Shown here: piece after piece, positions 45,333-59,465 of the stretch
How the letters are laid out: each line of letters opens with the position of its first letter
Position numbering within the stretch: the stretch's first letter is position 1
NCBI GenBank assembly: GCA_905250025.1
Contig: CAJNOJ010000239.1
Span: 93,894 to 157,893, forward strand
Source: Adineta ricciae
Lineage: Eukaryota; Rotifera; Eurotatoria; Adinetida; Adinetidae
DNA length: 64,000 nucleotides
Direction of reading: 5' to 3'
The notes under the pieces: generated by a model
Seen by the model: only the letters and a program-made list of their open reading frames with translations
The model's database searches: none
What the model was told of the DNA's origin: nothing
Made by a program: the position numbers and the translations under genes

Positions 45333-45920
45333 TTTTTCTAATTCTTAGAGCGTCAATGTGGTGTAGATCTTGCGCTGAATGGAATGGGGAACAAGTGATA
45401 GTTGATCTAATGACTCTTTTAGTAGAAAGGATGTTTTTCGATGGATAACTTAGTCGATATCATTTGGTGTGTGATTTGGGTGATATTGGGATGTAGTGAA
45501 TGAATAGAAAATGAATGGTGTTGTGAGAAGTGTATGTGGCCTGAATGAGAATGCTTTTTGTGGTGGGAAAATATATGTGAAATAGTGGAAGTAAGTGCTT
45601 TACTTGCGAAGGTGTAACCGAGCAGTGTTTTATGGAAGAGGTGCCATGGTACAATGCGTATATGAGAGGTTCTCTTAGATCGGAATTTGTTTGTGAAAGT
45701 GTGTGATTGATAAGACAACATTACTGCAGGCGGTTCGACTATATTGGAGATAGAGCAGAATAGAATCGACAGGAGTACAGCACGTATGCATTTTACATGT
45801 CAGTTCTTGTAACAAGCAAAGTTATCAGACCATGGTACACTGAATGGCAGAGATGTTTCATTATTATCTAGCTGTTTTATGTTCGATTCCAAAGTCTAAA
45901 TGTATTGAGAGCTTGATAAT

Positions 45921-46366
45921 GAAGTGTTATGTTTGCTTGTAGTTTGTTTTTGGAGAGAGTAGTATGTATCCGTTATCTATGAATTCTGTGGTGGATTGGA
46001 AATAAACAATGTGTTATAAAGTGACTTAAATGGCACAGTGAAGAGAGAATGGGCGAAAATTAGCGCATCAAATCACGCTGTTATACTAACTATTTCCCAC
46101 GATCAGGGTAGTCTGAAAAGAAGTGATTTTGTCGATTATGATCNAGTGTTATGTTTGCTTGTAGTTTGTTTTTGGAGAGAGTAGTATGTATCCGTTATCT
46201 ATGAATTCTGTGGTGGATTGGAAATAAACAATGTGTTATAAAGTGACTTAAATGGCACAGTGAAGAGAGAATGGGCGAAAATTAGCGCATCAAATCACGC
46301 TGTTATACTAACTATTTCCCACGATCAGGGTAGTCTGAAAAGAAGTGATTTTGTCGATTATGATCA
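45921..46366. other. assembly duplication around a single N
   Basis: About 222 bases before the N at 46144 (agtgttatgtttgcttgtag ... gattatgatc) are repeated exactly after it. The corresponding part of copy A has the segment once. This is an unmerged contig overlap rather than biology. Confidence 0.85.
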
Positions 46367-47206
46367 GCTCCATTCGCTCTCAGTGTTGATCCATAGGAAA
46401 ATATCAGGGAAGTATTTGTTGCAAGATTTTATCGCGGAAAAAGCAGTGGAGCATACTCTCGAAATTGTTTGCATATTATTCTGATAACACGGTTTTCCGT
46501 TTATGGTTTACTTACATGTAAAATCTCTACACGGCTTGAAACGATAGCAAATGTGAGGCCGTAAGAAAAGCGGAGGATAACCATTTTTACAAATCTTCTC
46601 AATCAGATTCGGACTGGTACATTTGACATCTAATGATAGGCAGCTATTGTGTCCTTGCTCTAAGATCTATCTTTCGAATGATGACAAAACTGAAACCGCT
46701 CAGGTGTGCATCATTCAACATCATAGTCTGTACGCTAAGATATTACATATATATTCATAGCGTTCCTTAACATTACACTGTAAGAGAACGTACATTTCGT
46801 TTGATTTGAGTATCTGTCTTTGAGTTCTCTGCACATATCGGTGATTGAAAACTCGCACGAGATGATGATCATTAGACAGAAGTGGATTTTAGCTATCTGG
46901 AGCCACCCCAGACTGATTTTATACATATAGTATTACTACATTTTGAGGTGTATCTGAAGTGGTATGTATATAGCCCGCCTTTTTGAAAGGGGTTAACACT
47001 AGTTAGTCAACGTACACTCATATAAATCGAGTGGACTGAAAGTATGCAAAGTGTCATCATCTAAGTACAAATGATTTTACTTTTAATCAAGATATTTGTG
47101 CACATTTAGTCTCCGATTGTTTATCAATACGGCATCCTGTATACAGTCACTTTTTATTGTCATCGTTAAAATGAGGCAAATAGGCTTAGATTAATTAATG
47201 TTTTTT

Positions 47207-47267
47207 NNNNNNNNNNNNNNNNNNNNNNNNNNNNNNNNNNNNNNNNNNNNNNNNNNNNNNNNNNNNN
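47207..47267. other. assembly gap (61 N) with duplicated flanks
   Basis: The 160 bases before the gap (about 47046-47206) recur right after it (47268-47427). Copy A has them once, so the gap is probably spurious. Confidence 0.85.
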
Positions 47268-48313
47268 CAAAGTGTCATCATCTAAGTACAAATGATTTTA
47301 CTTTTAATCAAGATATTTGTGCACATTTAGTCTCCGATTGTTTATCAATACGGCATCCTGTATACAGTCACTTTTTATTGTCATCGTTAAAATGAGGCAA
47401 ATAGGCTTAGATTAATTAATGTTTTTTACTTTTCAGTAGTTGCAGAAGTTTCTCCTAACACACGAAAAAAAAACTCTGCCGCGTTTGTTCCGAATACAGC
47501 GCTCATGCTCAAAAACATCATCTTCTGACAGTAAATCTTGTTGAATTTTGAGTTTGGATCTAATATTTCCCAGAAAAACGAAGACCAAGTTCAGGATAAC
47601 GAATACATGCACATTGAAACTTATTTCAATATACATATGTCATTTATAAGTAATGTCCGCCCATTATGAACTCCCTGATCTTATACTAAAATGGTAGAAC
47701 TAAATCTTTCAGCATACGTGAAACACCATAGAGGCTTGTTTTACTTCATAAACCAAATCACTTGTCTCTTTGTAAAAAGCTGTTGTTGTCTAGCCGATTA
47801 TAATGATCTATCCACAATATCCGCCGTTTTTCTATTCGTATTCGAATTTAATGAATATGTTTAGCTTTATACCATGTTTAACAGCAATGACATCCTACTG
47901 TACGTCACATGGTGTTCTTTTTCCAGCAGAGAAGAGCAAGGAGTTTACGCATACTTATAATGGATCAGAAAGATTTCCTTTCAAATAGACTACATATCGA
48001 CTGAGATTTAAAACAAAGGTGCGCCAGAAGAAATTGCCGTCGAGTTTGAGGTTCTTAATCTTAATTACACTCGTTGCAATGGCGCAACCAGCTATATATT
48101 TTTTGTCTTGATTTTGATATTCGATTTTCTCTTTCTCGTAGAGAAGAGTCTTAGAAACATAAATTGTTTGCTTGTATGTCTGCAGGGTCAAAAAAACATC
48201 GATTTTTCCGAAAAGATATTTCCAGAGGTATTTCGGTGCGGAGACTTCGAATCTGATGTTAGGTTTTTTCGGAATTAAAAAAATTGTTCAAATCAAGGAT
48301 ACCGATTTTCAGA

Positions 48314-48322
48314 AAAACATTT
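48314..48322. other. empty target site of the copy-A transposon
   Basis: A single AAAACATTT, the complement of the 9-bp duplication AAATGTTTT that flanks 4815-5913, with matching sequence on both sides. Confidence 0.85.
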
Positions 48323-48843
48323 ATTACTTGTTTACAAGTTCGACCCTCTCTTGCTCAAGACGCTGAACTGAAACGTCTAGATAAACTTAACAAAAAGACA
48401 AAACGAGAATGTACCTCTTCCGCGTTTTGAACGTGTATAAATCGATACGCTGTTAAGAGTTTAGTGTTATTACAAACATATAAAATGTATATTGATTTTT
48501 CAAATTATCTTAAAATAACTATTCGTATAGGTTCATTTTTTTTAACCTCTTTCTTCACATTAATCTTAATTGTTGTAGTAATCGCTTCTTTTCTCTCATT
48601 GTAGCAGATATTTCCTACCGTGTTTTGTTATTTTCTTTTTTCATGTAATAACTCATAATCTACTTAATCGTATTGATACTTGCTTAGAATATCCGGTTCT
48701 GAATTTGATATTTGGTATACATATCTAATGTACAGTAAAAATAAATTAATATACACGCAATAATAGCTTTAAAGTGTAATATCTGAAAGCACGATTTCTA
48801 CGAGAAAGAGCTGAGCGAGTCTCTAGACGAGCGTTACTTGTAT

Positions 48844-50150
48844 TTGTATTCTAAAGAAAAGGGAGGCAGATATATAGAGAAATGAACACTAACTGTCGTC
48901 AACATTTTCGCTCCTGAATTGGTGTCTTCTATAAAAGAATCTATTGAGATACGTCAGGTAACATGTAATAGGTTTTACTGTTGTTTCCACTGTGTGATAA
49001 AAAAATACTATATCAAAGCATTTTTCAAGGTGTAATCAGTGTTCACTAAATCAGTACACTACCATACAGTCAAAGGTTCCACCCTTCCATTTCAGTGAAC
49101 GACCGTAATATCATTCAATGCTTTATGGTTTCTGTGTAGTTCTGTTTCTTTTTGTGGTCGGCCAGAAAGTGATAAAAAATTTAATCGCGCTGATCAGACT
49201 TTGCATCGAATGCTCTACTAATGATTGGCCATCATTGCTTTCGGAAAATCTTCTTTCAATCCAATGACTTCATCCACTGACCAAGTATACTTCGCTAAAT
49301 TGGAAGAATGCCGTATTTTGAATGCTCACCATAAGTACTTTTTAACAGTTATCTTATTTTCTTCGTGCCTGCTTTCAGAAGCCAGAACGTTAGAAGTTTT
49401 TTGTTTTTTCAAAGGATTTGCTTGTCAGAGCAGCGGTTGAATTTTTCGACTGTTAATTGCAGAGTAGAATCCAAGTGTTCGACTATTCCAGTGAAATAGG
49501 GGAACACATGCATTTAACGGACGGAGTTGACTACGTTTGCCTGGCACGATATTGTTGACTGACACAACGTATCTCTTCTTCAAATAACCATTTAGTATTT
49601 AATTGTACCTTCCTGTTAGTATAATACGATATCTACATCTATCGAGACTATGATGATCAAAGTTTTTATTGTACTTTCTTTTCCACTAAGAAAAATCACA
49701 CTCCTCGACTGGCTCTTTGTCGTTTTTTTTCGAAAGTTTGCAAATGCAGTTATACTCGATAATGATCAAAGTGAAAAGTCCATTTCATATTTACATCCCA
49801 CAAGAGTGCCTGAAGAAAGAGTTCCAGACAGTGTTATTGCGTCTACCGATGTATATTTCAAGAGATAAAATCATACTTATCTTGAAAAGCTCAAAACAAC
49901 GTATTGGGGCATATCGTCTTTTGTTAATGTAAAACAGGGGATATATCAATTCGATTGGATTTTATTACAGGTTTCATTATACTTTAACTGTTGTACACGA
50001 AATTAGTATATATTCTGATATGATGCTAATTTTTATTCCTTAGAATTACTGCCTATGACGTTACCGTTCATCATATACTACAAATAATGTTTCTGATAAA
50101 GACGAATTGATTCGCTGATAAAAAGTTCGAAAACAAACGACTTGCGCCTA
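48844..50150. other. AT-rich region, possible 5' parts of a decayed gene
   Basis: Plus-strand fragments near 49270-49440 (VYFAKLEECRILNAHHKYFL) and 49780-49870 (YLHPTRVPEERVPDSV) are coding-like and may belong to the ART-MORN pseudogene downstream. No intact frame. Confidence 0.3.
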
Positions 50151-50189
50151 TTTATGGCTACTGAAGTGATTCTCTTGTTACAGTTGACG

Positions 50190-51005
50190 ACGCATTAAAA
50201 CCTATTTTACCAAAAATGCCAAATCTGGACCGTTACATAAAAGTGGATAAAGATAGTTTTTATCGTGTGCTAAACAGAGCATTGCGAATTGAAGGTCGGT
50301 CAACATTGATACTCTGGTTTTCGTTTTTGAAATTATTTGGTACAACACTTAGAAAATTACCAAGCTTTTTAAAAAGTTACTTGGCGAGGAGTGACTTTTA
50401 ATACTAGTGATCATTTTAAAGACAATCAAGGAACTACACAGTGGAATGTGAATTCTTGTTTAGCATCTCTCCATATTGTTAAATTTCTTGATTGAGACTA
50501 AGAATGGAAAAGATGTTTCAGATTATACTAATTATCCAAACGAAGGTGAGGTTTTGCTCGGCCCCAGGCACTCAGTTTCGCGTGGTAAGCAGTGACCTCG
50601 ATCAAATTGGCGGACTACATGTTGTGCATTTAAAAGAAATCACAAAAAATAATATAGGTATATAATCCTAGCGCACGGTTTGATTTGATATTTAACGTCC
50701 TTCTCGTTATTTTCCCTTCAGAAATGGCTTAGGCTAAACTGTTATCAGTTGGCGATGTCGAGCTACCTAAAACAAGGCGAAACATCATATTATGTTATTT
50801 CTTGAATGGAGACAGATATACGGGAGAGTGGAATAATAACATGGGGAATAATCGTGAAGTTTATTCTTGGCTGAATAGAGATTTTTATGAAGGTGAACAT
50901 AAAAATACTTTCCACGGACAAATGCGAAAAAGCTCTTGGAAGGATAATATGCATATTGACAAGAATTCTCCTCACATCTGTAGAACAATTGTTCTAATCA
51001 AATAA
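50190..51005 (+). pseudogene. decayed ADP-ribosyltransferase/MORN gene
   Basis: At 50190-50400 a frame reads YIKVDKDSFYRVLNRALRIE then KLFGTTLRKLPSF, the N-terminal helix pattern of the arginine ADP-ribosyltransferase (ART) family. At 50535-50600 a Tyr-Pro-Asn-Glu-x-Glu-Val-Leu segment resembles the E-x-E catalytic strand; a frameshift right after it moves the next conserved strand to another frame. At 50802-50925 there are MORN repeats (GDRYTGEWNNN, RDFYEGEHKN). ART domains with MORN repeats form a large bdelloid family. Stops and frame changes between blocks show that this copy is dead. Confidence 0.6.
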
Positions 51006-51205
51006 ACTATAGTTTCATTAAAATTGTACACGTATCACCATGCGCAAGTCTATTGCTGAATATATTCTACTAGTTTATCATTTATTATCATAAATTCACT
51101 AAAGAGAACAAATATACAAACAACTAACTAATCACGACAATATATATATATGCACACACTACACACAAATATCTAGATGAGTCATGATATGATCGATTAT
51201 TTTGT

Positions 51206-52495
51206 TCAACGAGCAGCAACAAGGCCAACAAATTTACCATCGTCGCCATCGATGTTGTAATTTGGAACAGCCCATTGAATGATTGTGGTGATATGAAATC
51301 CAGTCGATCGCAATTCATCTGCTAAGACATCGATACCTGTTGGTGAAACAAATAAACGACAAATATTATCCGTATTGTCGCGAACAAGAGCACCAGCTGC
51401 CGTTTCTTCGACTAAGGTGCCACGTTTGTGTAATGCATCACCTCTCATCTTGAATGAGACAGCAACAATACCACCAGCAATCAGTGCTTTGTATGCTTTT
51501 CGATAGACATCTTCACGTTCTTGTGGTGTAAGAAAATGGAGAACAGAATTGGCATATATACCATGGATAGAATCAGCTTCGAGCTTGTTCATGAATGTGA
51601 ACAAGTCATTGCATTCAATACTAAGTCGAGATTGAACACCAGCATCTAGTGCAACCGATCGTTGACGAGCTGATTCAACTGCCGTTTCACTATATTCGAC
51701 AGCAGTCACATGTTCAATGATGATATCTTCCTTGGCCATGCGAAAGGCATGATCATACGAACCAGCACCGAGTTCGACAACACGACAACCATCTGTTGGT
51801 AATTGTTCAATAAAAGTGTCCAAGAAAGGCGTTTTGCTTTCGCCAGGCGTCTGATGACTGAAACCTTTGTATATGTTTTCCTTCCAAACTTTATCGAACA
51901 GTTGCGCTGGAGTTGTTTCCTGTATGAAATTATGAGTGAATGTCAAAAGAACCGTTCAATAACAAGTATGCTAGACGAGTAATCAAACTAGTGATGAATA
52001 TATGAAACAAAAGAGTATGACATAGTCTACTCAAACCATCAGAGATCTGCAAGGCGTATATAGAAGCGATGTTATTTTTTCTTTCGACTTAGCGAATGTA
52101 AGACGTCGTGGTAATGTTTCATCCTGTCTAATTAAAGTAGCTATATTATAATCGCGATTTCTCTTCGAATGTATCTCAGTATATGCTGTATTAAACGAAA
52201 AATTGAGACGTCTATGAGAAATACGAAAATAAGACGATCATACTTCTTCCTGGGTAGCACTATGCATAATGAAGATGATTAACAGAAGTGAGCATTTACA
52301 TGTACTGGAAAGATAAATGGAAGAAAACAAGTAAAAACATATGGTTATGTTTGAATAGCAGAGAAAAGTCGAGTCTACACCACTTACATCTGTTACGCAC
52401 GAATTGTTTGAAACCAAGCCTTTGGTTGTGTTGGCATGCTTATCAAATTTATCATTCAAACCAACCGATTGTGCCTTTTTAATGTTTTGTGTCAT
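51206..52495 (-). CDS. class I SAM-dependent methyltransferase
   Basis: Proposed two exons, 52495-52388 (MTQNIKKAQSVGLNDKFDKH...CVTD) and 51919-51206 (ETTPAQLFDKVWKENIYKGF...), phase 0 at both sides of a 468 bp intron; 273 aa. Exon 2 is certain. It has motif I VVELGAGSYDHAFRMA near residue 95, an acidic strand end VTAVEYSETAVESARQRS, motif II/III NDLFTF and HGIYANSVLHFLTPQEREDV, and GGIVAVSFKMRG. The fold is Methyltransf_25/11-like, acting on a small molecule or unknown target. The exon 1 join is inferred. Bacteria-like small methyltransferases are often horizontally acquired in bdelloids; not shown here. Confidence 0.75.
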
Positions 52496-54973
52496 CTTGA
52501 TTGAAATTAACTATTATGATAGTAGATAAATTCCTTCGAATAGAAGAAAAGCAGATTCGGTTAATAATTTGTTTCTCAATGCATCTCCAACACCGAGTAT
52601 AAAACATAACGTCCAAAAGTTCTGTTGCACTCACCTTATCTGTCTTATTCAACGTCGTAGTTTGATAAAAAGAAAAGTATAAGAATGAAAATTACCTATG
52701 GACACTCCTCTATTTATACCCCCAACGAATGATACGGTGACCGCATTTGAACTCGGAGAGAGAACATTCTTTTCCAATGTCCTTACTGACCCTTTTTTGT
52801 TTTAGTGCTCAAATCTTTGTATGAACAGAAACGTGGACGCGTTATTGGTTGAATCTTTTGACGATAAATGAATATAAGGGAAAAGAATGGATTCTCTCTC
52901 CCATCAGACCTCTTAATGACCTCACACCCTCATTCTCCACTTTTTTCCAGGCATCTTTGATTTCTTTTTGTCTTTGCTTGAAAAATTGTTCAAATCAAAA
53001 ATGTTTTTATTATGTTGCAGAAACTTCCAACATATTTCGTATACTTGAATTATTTGCTGAATTCTACTCTAAAGATTTTAGAAAACAAGTCATTATTCTT
53101 TATAGTGTTGTTATTCGCATCGCTTCTTCGACCTATGTTCGAGAGAATGAGTGTTATAGGCTCGTAATTCTGGAAATTTATAATACTACGCGAGCGTGTT
53201 TCAAACGGTATGAATGCCAACATAAGATGAAAACATCATAATCAAGTGTTTATTTATCTAAATGTAGCGATTACAAAAGGTTTTATCGTTTCTTTACGCA
53301 ATAATTACGTGTAATAGCGTCGATTTGTCGAACATTGAAGTTGGTCTCTTAATGATTTAGTTTTAATGGCGTTGCATCAGTGGATCGATGCTCTGTTCGT
53401 CCAATGTTCTTTTTGTATGAAACGAAAGCTTTTTGAGAAAAAAATCACTCTGAATATGATGCTCTACTAAAGAAGTGACGGTTCGCTCGTCTTTCTATCA
53501 GGAATTACGGTGAGATTCGGACTTGCATATTCCATTCTAGATAGAAGACACATTTATCTACTCTTTCTCTTTTATTCTTTCAGTCTTTCTCGTGTTATGA
53601 GCAGTGAATCGAAAATAAATGGCTAGAAGAAAGCCGTTCATACTATAAAGTTTTTTCAAAAAGAGTTTCAATGTAATTCAGTAGTAGTCCTGCAAGCTAC
53701 GTAACCTGAGATACTGATAAAAGTTGTCATTTATTACAGTTCGTATAACCCGATTCTCATTGGAAATAGAAAAGAAAATGAAAGTTCTGACTGTTGATGA
53801 GAATTTATTCGCATATATGGCTCAGCTGCGAATCGTGCACCAAAGACAACACTGCTTATTTTGTCTATAACATTATAAATTATTTGTTCTCTGTATTTTT
53901 TACATCCATTTCATTACTTAAGCTTGAGTAAGATCACTATTTTGTGAGGCATTAGTGCCAGTCTGCATATCATTGAATAATCTAACGCATTAAATCAATT
54001 CTCAAAACTGATTCGATCTGAAATCGATCGTTATTATTCTAACCATTGTGAACCAATTCAAATTGCACTGCAGAAGAATGATTTCAGTCACCAATGAAAG
54101 CGTGCACTAGGTACGCGATGAACAAAGATTGGCGATGATTCATTCGTCTAGCAAAGAAAACAAGCAGACAGAAGAACGAGAAATATCGAATGAATTAGTT
54201 TCCAAGTCTCCCGTGTATCTAAAATGCAATCTTTGTTGTGTTTCTACATAGGAATAAGCATCGTATTCGCGAAAAAAAGAGACGATCTGCATAGAACATC
54301 ATACTTTTCTATTTCGTTCACAAGGTCAATCAAATTTCCTTCATTTCACCTTCAATGATTCGTCTAGGTTTTCTCCGTTTCAAACTGAAATCATTCTTTT
54401 TTCTTATATATACATCTATGCGCACATTCTAAGGTCAACCCACGCTGACGCTGAAAATAAGTTGATTCTTCTTCTTCTTCTGCTTCTCTTTCGACTTATT
54501 TTTCTTCGCGCGAGAGAGAGAAAAGCAAAAGAAAACATTGAACACTACAGCTAGCGCACGCAATTGTCGTCATTCGTCTCTCGGCTGTTTTCCCTTCTCA
54601 TATTCCTTTCTATCTGCTTATTTTGCCTTCATCTTTTTCTTTTTTTCCCGTTATTCAGTTGTTAGTCATATGTGCGACATTGTCTGCTAAAGAAAGTATT
54701 CATAACTACAAAAATACCATCGCTATTCTCATTAAACTAGTGAATGAAATCAACTGTGAACGTTTCCTTTACATTGCAAGTTATAAAGTAAGAGCATTTT
54801 TATTTGCTTTGCTTGATTCTATTTTCGTTAGACCAATCAGGATAATTAGTTTTTCTCCGCTTTTGATCTTTCATTTTGATGAAAAAACAAATAGAATTAA
54901 TGTCGATGTTTACAACGACGAAACATGTGTTTTTCTCTTTTTTATATTTAAGATTATTTAAGAAGAAAAAACA
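52496..54973. promoter_or_regulatory. divergent region, methyltransferase (-) and kinesin-13 (+)
   Basis: 2.5 kb. A minus-strand TATAAATA (52718-52711) lies about 215 bp before the methyltransferase ATG. A 130-codon plus frame at 52849 lacks an ATG and is not convincing. Near 54410-54600 a pyrimidine-rich stretch with a tatatata motif could be the kinesin promoter, and 54600-54970 probably holds its 5' UTR. Confidence 0.35.
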
Positions 54974-57758
<2,785 letters not shown>

Positions 57759-57983
57759 ATTCACTTTATATTTTTCTTTTTCCTTTTCTTTTTCTTATAT
57801 CTGACTTTTGATTGGGTGTGTTTGTCTTATAATATGAATGATAAATAATATACACATACATATATTTCAAAGATCAATAAATATTACTTATACATCGTAC
57901 GAAAATCGGACAAAAAAAACTAAAAGATAACCAATATATAAGCAGTTTCAGTCACACGTTTTCATTCCAAATAAGTTTTCTCT
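57759..57983. other. kinesin 3' region and a TATA-like motif
   Basis: AT-rich. ccaatatataag at 57931-57942 and tcagtcacacgtt at 57948-57960 look promoter-like, but no intact gene follows because the MITE starts at 57984. Confidence 0.3.
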
Positions 57984-58368
57984 ATCAGTGTGAAGCTAGC
58001 ACGAAGGAGCTACCACGAAGAAACTGTGTGTAAGCTAAAAAATTTTTTCCAAAGTTTGCCCGGTTCATAAAACCTAGTTCATTCGATTCAGAATTTAATT
58101 CTGCATCGAATGGTGGTATTTTTATTCACCGGACAAACTTTGGAAAAAAATTATCGGAAACATAAATAGACCTATATGAGGCAAACAAAGATGTGGTTAA
58201 ACTTTTTTCCAAAGTTTGTCCGGTGAATAAAAATACCACCATTTGATGCAGAATTAAATTCTGAATCGAATGAACTAGGTTTTATGAACCGGACAAACTT
58301 TGGAAAAAAATTTTTAGCTTACACACAGTTTCTTCGTGGTAGCTCCTTCGTGCTAGCTTCACACTGAT
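57984..58368. mobile_element. intact foldback MITE with 9-bp target duplication
   Basis: A 385 bp near-perfect palindrome. Arms of about 170 bp start ATCAGTGTGAAGCTAGCACG and end with its complement, around a loop near 58150-58190. GTTTTCTCT flanks both ends (57975-57983, 58369-58377). Long arms, no coding sequence and a 9-bp duplication fit a MULE-type foldback. It is the same family as 2317-4036. Confidence 0.88.
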
Positions 58369-58377
58369 GTTTTCTCT

Positions 58378-59048
58378 AGGGGATTAAGATTAAGACTGAC
58401 TAATAAATCAGTTTTGAAATTGTATATTGAATGCTGCTTAGCTATCTTGAATCTAGATGAATATGAGAATTTCTTACAATGAAGTTCATTCTTAGCATTG
58501 ACATCTGAGATTTATAGCTGGTCATCCTAATCAAGGGAGAGAACTATATGATTCATAGCTTAAATACAAAAGATGTCGCCATATGTGATGATTAAATATA
58601 CTAAAAAGATCCAATTATAAATACTTCGTTGTTTTCTATTTTCGTTATATTAGCTCGTCATTTCTTCGGAGTGAAAGGGGTCTAAGTTCATTCTCACGAT
58701 TAGAATTGGCTGTATCCGTTCTTTTGGTTAACTTCTCAATATAAAACGTGATGAATTCTTTTGTATAAGAAATAATTTTATCCTTTTAAACGACTTAATA
58801 TGACCAGTTCAGATTCTCTTCACTGTGAAAATCTGAGCAATAATGAAGTAAACATAAACTAATTTTTTCGACTTCTGCCAGGTCGAAGTTTGCAGGAAAC
58901 GGTCAGGAAATTACTGGAACCTATGCTTGAACTTCCTGCCGGAATCCGGCGGCAAGGAAATGGTCGGAAAACGAACCTAACCGGCTGGAACCGACCGTGC
59001 CATAATAATCTGGGTGTTATTCCATCAACAAATTATCCACCATTTTAG
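58378..59048. other. intergenic, partly GC-richer
   Basis: 58380-58860 is AT-rich and empty. 58870-59010 is richer in GC with short inverted motifs around ttcctgccggaatccggcgg, perhaps a transposon fragment. cattttag at 59041-59048 looks like a splice acceptor for the next frame. Confidence 0.35.
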
Positions 59049-59465
59049 AATCAACCACCGAAGAAACGGAAATAAGTCGTTGATTTGGAGGATGAATTGA
59101 CAATATCCAATAAAGAATGGATACAACGTTTCAATGACCAACAAGGAAAAATAAATAAACTAGAAGAAAGTCTCCACGAGATGCATCGAATGATCGAAAG
59201 GTTAGAGAAAGCGAATCGCCAATTGGAAGAAGACAATCGTCAGTTGAAAGAAACGATTTGTAAATTGACAGGAACAATTCAAGAATCAAGCGAGTCAAAT
59301 GAAATGGCTCAAACCGATGAAGACGGCGAATATTCTTATCTCGGACTAGTTTCGAACGAAAATGTTCCTGAAATTGAAGATTGTCATGCAGATCGTGGCC
59401 AAAAACGAATTCGCTCAATTCGTGATACAGAAAGTGAAATAAAAAAGATTTCATGCATTCAATAA
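59049..59465 (+). pseudogene. coiled-coil gene fragment with a premature stop
   Basis: After a cattttag acceptor the frame reads NQPPKKRK, an SV40-like nuclear signal, then TAA, then VVDLEDELTISNKEWIQRF and a long heptad region (INKLEESLHEMHRMIERLEK, NRQLEEDNRQLKETI) ending at TAA 59465. There is no ATG in the long part. The layout suggests the last exon of a nuclear coiled-coil protein inactivated by one stop, or one that initiates at a non-standard codon. Family not recognised. Confidence 0.4.

Larger units (their letters stand above)
45333..48759. other. copy B flank without a supported gene
   Basis: The counterpart of 4363-8543. It contains the dispersed repeat at about 48130-48330 and the empty site of the copy-A transposon at 48314-48322. 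No gene-level evidence. Confidence 0.5.
43350..48843. repeat. copy B of the F-box/LRR locus (inverted relative to A)
   Basis: Aligns with the complement of 4264-12092. The left edge is where homology with A and C begins (gttgacaaacaatcat); the right edge is the agtaacgctcgtc repeat at about 48842. It lacks the 1.1 kb transposon and the 80 bp insert of A and has only 4 LRR exons. Two unresolved joins (46144; 47207-47267) lie inside. Confidence 0.85.

Noticed and set aside
47198-47395. 65-codon frame across the N run
   Set aside because: It reads through an assembly gap and a duplicated flank.
52849-53241. 130-codon plus-strand frame
   Set aside because: No ATG, AT-rich composition, no domain or splice support.
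54623-54961. 112-codon frame before kinesin-13
   Set aside because: Starts at a non-ATG codon in a pyrimidine-rich leader region; more likely 5' UTR of the kinesin gene.
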